This document shows, piece after piece, positions 61,863 through 64,000 of a DNA stretch of 64,000 nt (its first letter is position 1; the number at the start of each line of letters is the position of its first letter). Under the pieces are notes generated by a model. It did no database searches and was not told the DNA's origin. It was given only the letters and a program-made list of their open reading frames with translations. Source of the DNA: Niastella koreensis GR20-10 (lineage in GTDB: Bacteria; Bacteroidota; Bacteroidia; Chitinophagales; Chitinophagaceae); assembly GCF_000246855.1 (NCBI RefSeq), contig NC_016609.1, forward strand, positions 4,340,001 through 4,404,000, read 5' to 3'. The translations under genes were made by a program, and so were the position numbers.

Positions 61863-62861
61863 TTACTTACACACCTTCACATCACCACCTCCGTCATAAC
61901 TAAATGTATTCACCAGCAACCACCTACCCTTATACGCTTTTAGCCCGGTCAACTGCAACACGGTATTTCCTTTAAAATCGATCACTTTATCGTTGTACCA
62001 CTGCTGATCGGTATCGATGGACTGCATGAGAATAGTGGGATAGTTTTCATTGGGTCCGGATGAAACACTTTTCACGCGGGCCAGGGCGCTTTGTTCGGTC
62101 ACGGTTTTTGTTTGCAGGTTGATGGCCCAGATCTTACTGCTGGTTGATAACCACAATGAATCTTTTCCATATACCGGATACAGGTCGTGACAACCGCTGG
62201 CGGGCAGCGTTATACTATCCTTCAACGTAAGATCGGGTGCTGCACAATTGAAATTATAAGTAAAGCCGTACAGCTTGTTTACAGATGCGGTCCACAGTTC
62301 CTGCCGCTTTTTATCCCACACTACATTATGTGCATCGGCTACGGTTATTTTTTTGGTATACCCGCTGTATGGCAGCGTTGTGGTATCCATTCTTAACAAC
62401 ATCAGGTAAGCACCGGTGCTGGCGGCTACCACCAGGTTGCCATCGGGCAATACTTCGGTTGAATGCACATTGCCATTGCCGGCATAGGCATAAAAAACGG
62501 TTTTCTTGTCAGCGATGCGCACCAGCGCCACGCCGCCGGTAGAGGCATTGGCCAGGATGTATTTATTATTATACACCGGTTTTGCATCGGACATGTTCAC
62601 AAACCATTTTACATCACCTGCTGCTACATTTGAAGTGGCTGGGCTCCATTCCCAAACTACTTTCTTACTGTCCACATCGGCAATCGCCACCCGGTTTACC
62701 GACTGATCGGCAAAAACGATCTGATGCACTTCTTTTTGATCAATACCGGTGGTATCGTTTCCATTATCGGTTGTGTTGCCAGAAGACGACTTTGAACATT
62801 GCATCATACATACGGCTATCAGGCCTGCCACCACCATAGTTTTAATAGGTAAAGTTTTCAT
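61863..62861 (-). CDS. DUF6528-like beta-propeller lipoprotein
   Basis: A 332-residue lipoprotein (signal VVAGLIAVCMMQCSKSSS, lipid Cys near 22) made of propeller-like blades with WEWSP, VHSTEVLPDGNLVVAAS, ADAHNVVWDKKRQELWTAS and KSVSSGPNENYPTILMQ. It resembles DUF6528 proteins of Bacteroidota. Function is unknown; a surface binding or sensing protein for the polyol locus is plausible. It is first in the minus-strand run that ends with the GH106-like gene. Confidence 0.7.
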   Translation of the reverse strand: MKTLPIKTMVVAGLIAVCMMQCSKSSSGNTTDNGNDTTGIDQKEVHQIVFADQSVNRVAIADVDSKKVVWEWSPATSNVAAGDVKWFVNMSDAKPVYNNKYILANASTGGVALVRIADKKTVFYAYAGNGNVHSTEVLPDGNLVVAASTGAYLMLLRMDTTTLPYSGYTKKITVADAHNVVWDKKRQELWTASVNKLYGFTYNFNCAAPDLTLKDSITLPASGCHDLYPVYGKDSLWLSTSSKIWAINLQTKTVTEQSALARVKSVSSGPNENYPTILMQSIDTDQQWYNDKVIDFKGNTVLQLTGLKAYKGRWLLVNTFSYDGGGDVKVCK

Positions 62862-62960
62862 ACTGCTTAGTTTGTCTAATCGCTTTAAATTTTGTTTTAA
62901 TTTCTATAAAATCAACCCGCGATTATTAACAATTGACAACCTGTAAGCCTAAAAAGTACT

Positions 62961-63045
62961 AGTGTGTGAGATAAATTCACGCAATCGTGACACCAAAATA
63001 AACAATTTTAAATACAATTAAACATAATTAAACCATTATTTAAAC
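62961..63045. promoter_or_regulatory. Regulatory region between the DUF6528 and deoR genes
   Basis: GTGTGAG (62963-62970 region), TCACG-caat-CGTGA (62977-62990, perfect inverted repeat) and then three ATTAAAC-type direct repeats (63017-63023, 63027-63033, 63039-63045), spaced 10-12 bp or one helical turn apart. The first group resembles Crp-type half-sites and the second may be the DeoR/GlpR operator. Both lie in the shared spacer of the divergent genes. Confidence 0.45.
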
Positions 63046-63147
63046 ACAAATCAGCGTGCAATCGAGTGCGCCAATATTATCCTTATTTAAAAAATTAAAG
63101 GATATGTAAGCTTTTTACAGAAAAGCCAATATCTTCGACTGGGATAA

Positions 63148-63942
63148 ATGGGATTATTTAGCCATAAATCACAGTCCATGACGATTACAGACAGACATCA
63201 GCTTATTATTCAGAAATTACAGGAAAAGGGACGGGTAGATATTCAGGAGCTCAGTGAGGAACTGCAGGTTTCGGGTGTTACCATTCGCAAGGACCTGAAA
63301 TTGCTGGAGGAAAAGAACCTGTTGTTCCGGACAAAGGGCGGTGGCTCGGTAAATAATCCCTATGCTGCGGAACGCCCCATCAATGAGAAGGAGTTCATCA
63401 ACTCAGATCAAAAAAAGAAGATCGCCAAAGCGGCGCTTACCCTGCTGGGTCAAAACGACAGCATTATCATAGGTTCTGGCACTACAGTATTTGAGCTGGC
63501 ACAGGCGTTGTTCCCTTCCAGACATATAACGGTTATCACCCCTGCCCTGCGGGTGGCATTGGAGCTATGCAATCGGCCCAATGTAGACATCCTGCAAATT
63601 GGCGGACTGATCCATCACAGTTCGGCTTCTGCAGCCGGCGCTTTTGGCGAGCGTTTGCTCGAAGATATTTCCTGTGGATTGTTATTTATGGGTGTTGATG
63701 GTATTGAGCCTGAATTTGGTTTAAGCATTACCAACCTGGCAGAGGCCAGCCTGGATAAAAAAATGATCCAGGTAGCGCAACAGGTTGTAGTGTTGGCGGA
63801 CAGCACCAAGTTTGGCCGCCGCGGCATCGGCCGCATCTGCGGGCTCGACCAGGTTGATTATATAATCACGGACGCCGGCGCCCCCATGGAAGCCATCAAA
63901 CAACTGGAAGAAAAAGGCGTTAAAACCATTATAGCTGAATAA
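63148..63942 (+). CDS. DeoR/GlpR-family repressor
   Basis: A 264-residue regulator (ATG 63148; the typical family start would be ATG 63178, MTITDRHQLII). Residues about 12-65 form the helix-turn-helix (ISELSEELQVSGVTIRKDLKLLEE-type; DIQELSEELQVSGVTIRKDL). The effector part holds DSIIIGSGTTVFELAQ and the CDLVIADSTKF-like VVLADSTKFGRRGIG. DeoR/GlpR repressors sense a phosphorylated sugar or polyol. It is divergent from the polyol locus and is its likely repressor. Confidence 0.92.
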   Translation: MGLFSHKSQSMTITDRHQLIIQKLQEKGRVDIQELSEELQVSGVTIRKDLKLLEEKNLLFRTKGGGSVNNPYAAERPINEKEFINSDQKKKIAKAALTLLGQNDSIIIGSGTTVFELAQALFPSRHITVITPALRVALELCNRPNVDILQIGGLIHHSSASAAGAFGERLLEDISCGLLFMGVDGIEPEFGLSITNLAEASLDKKMIQVAQQVVVLADSTKFGRRGIGRICGLDQVDYIITDAGAPMEAIKQLEEKGVKTIIAE

Positions 63943-63943
63943 C

Positions 63944-64000
63944 GAATATCGAACCGCAGAATGTTGAATATCGAAATGAAAGCCAACTGTATTTTACTCC
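63944..64000. repeat. Dispersed AATATCGAA-type element at the window edge
   Basis: GAATATCGAAC (63944 onward) and GAATATCGAAA (63966 onward) repeat within 30 bp just after the deoR stop. These words belong to the same family as those at 21075-21123 and 41945-42042. Confidence 0.5.

Overview
The window looks like a chromosomal segment of a Bacteroidota bacterium, most likely family Chitinophagaceae (Niastella or Chitinophaga-like; the genus is an inference). The evidence is a SusC/SusD pair behind an ECF sigma/FecR pair, TPR- and LytTR-type regulators, weak ribosome binding sites, candidate promoters with the Bacteroidota -7 element TAnnTTTG, many Sec, Tat-like and lipoprotein signals on glycoside hydrolases, and AT-rich spacers with dispersed inverted repeats. 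No rRNA, tRNA, CRISPR array, prophage or intact insertion sequence was seen.

Layout. 0-4.8 kb: a gene tail cut by the window edge, a degenerate RRM protein, hypotheticals, an aldo/keto reductase with an AraC regulator, and a small exported protein. 5-7.9 kb: an orphan LytTR response regulator, a fibronectin-III-like protein, then about 1 kb without genes that holds a ~21-bp-periodic A-tract repeat array. 7.9-14.4 kb: an exported TPR-like protein divergent from an arsR-AHSA1-DHFR-like operon whose promoter/operator can be read directly, a divergent RtcB, and an SDR/HxlR divergent pair beside a broken monooxygenase. 14.4-18.6 kb: a minus-strand run of SulP transporter, small protein, methyltransferase, DUF983 and a paralogous methyltransferase, behind a Crp/Fnr gene and an FNR-like palindrome. 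18.7-21.1 kb: a hypothetical, another methyltransferase and a scar of two broken genes.

21.1-40.9 kb is a large polysaccharide utilization locus, all on the minus strand. In transcription order it has ECF sigma, FecR, SusC with STN domain, SusD, an IPT/NHL lipoprotein, a beta-helix protein, a GH109-like oxidoreductase-fold alpha-N-acetylgalactosaminidase, a GH20-like enzyme, a double-SGNH esterase, a GH89-GH29 fusion and a second GH29. The enzymes point to a fucosylated, amino-sugar-rich, possibly O-acetylated glycan such as a mucin-type or blood-group-like chain. Two LacI-type palindromes lie upstream of the sigma gene.

41.2-51.7 kb: SurE, a lipid kinase, a Crp-type regulator fused to a receiver that lacks its phosphoacceptor, a large FAD/Fe-S dehydrogenase, a CRTAC1-like FG-GAP/ASPIC lipoprotein and a single-domain response regulator. 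51.8-63.9 kb: a second carbohydrate locus on the minus strand with a GH106-like hydrolase, an exported glycerophosphodiesterase-like enzyme, a histidine phosphatase, two FGGY kinases (one LsrK-like), a D-2-hydroxyacid dehydrogenase, a polyol-permease-type MFS carrier and a DUF6528-like lipoprotein, divergent from a DeoR/GlpR regulator. I infer uptake and phosphorylation of a polyol or a phosphodiester-linked polyol.
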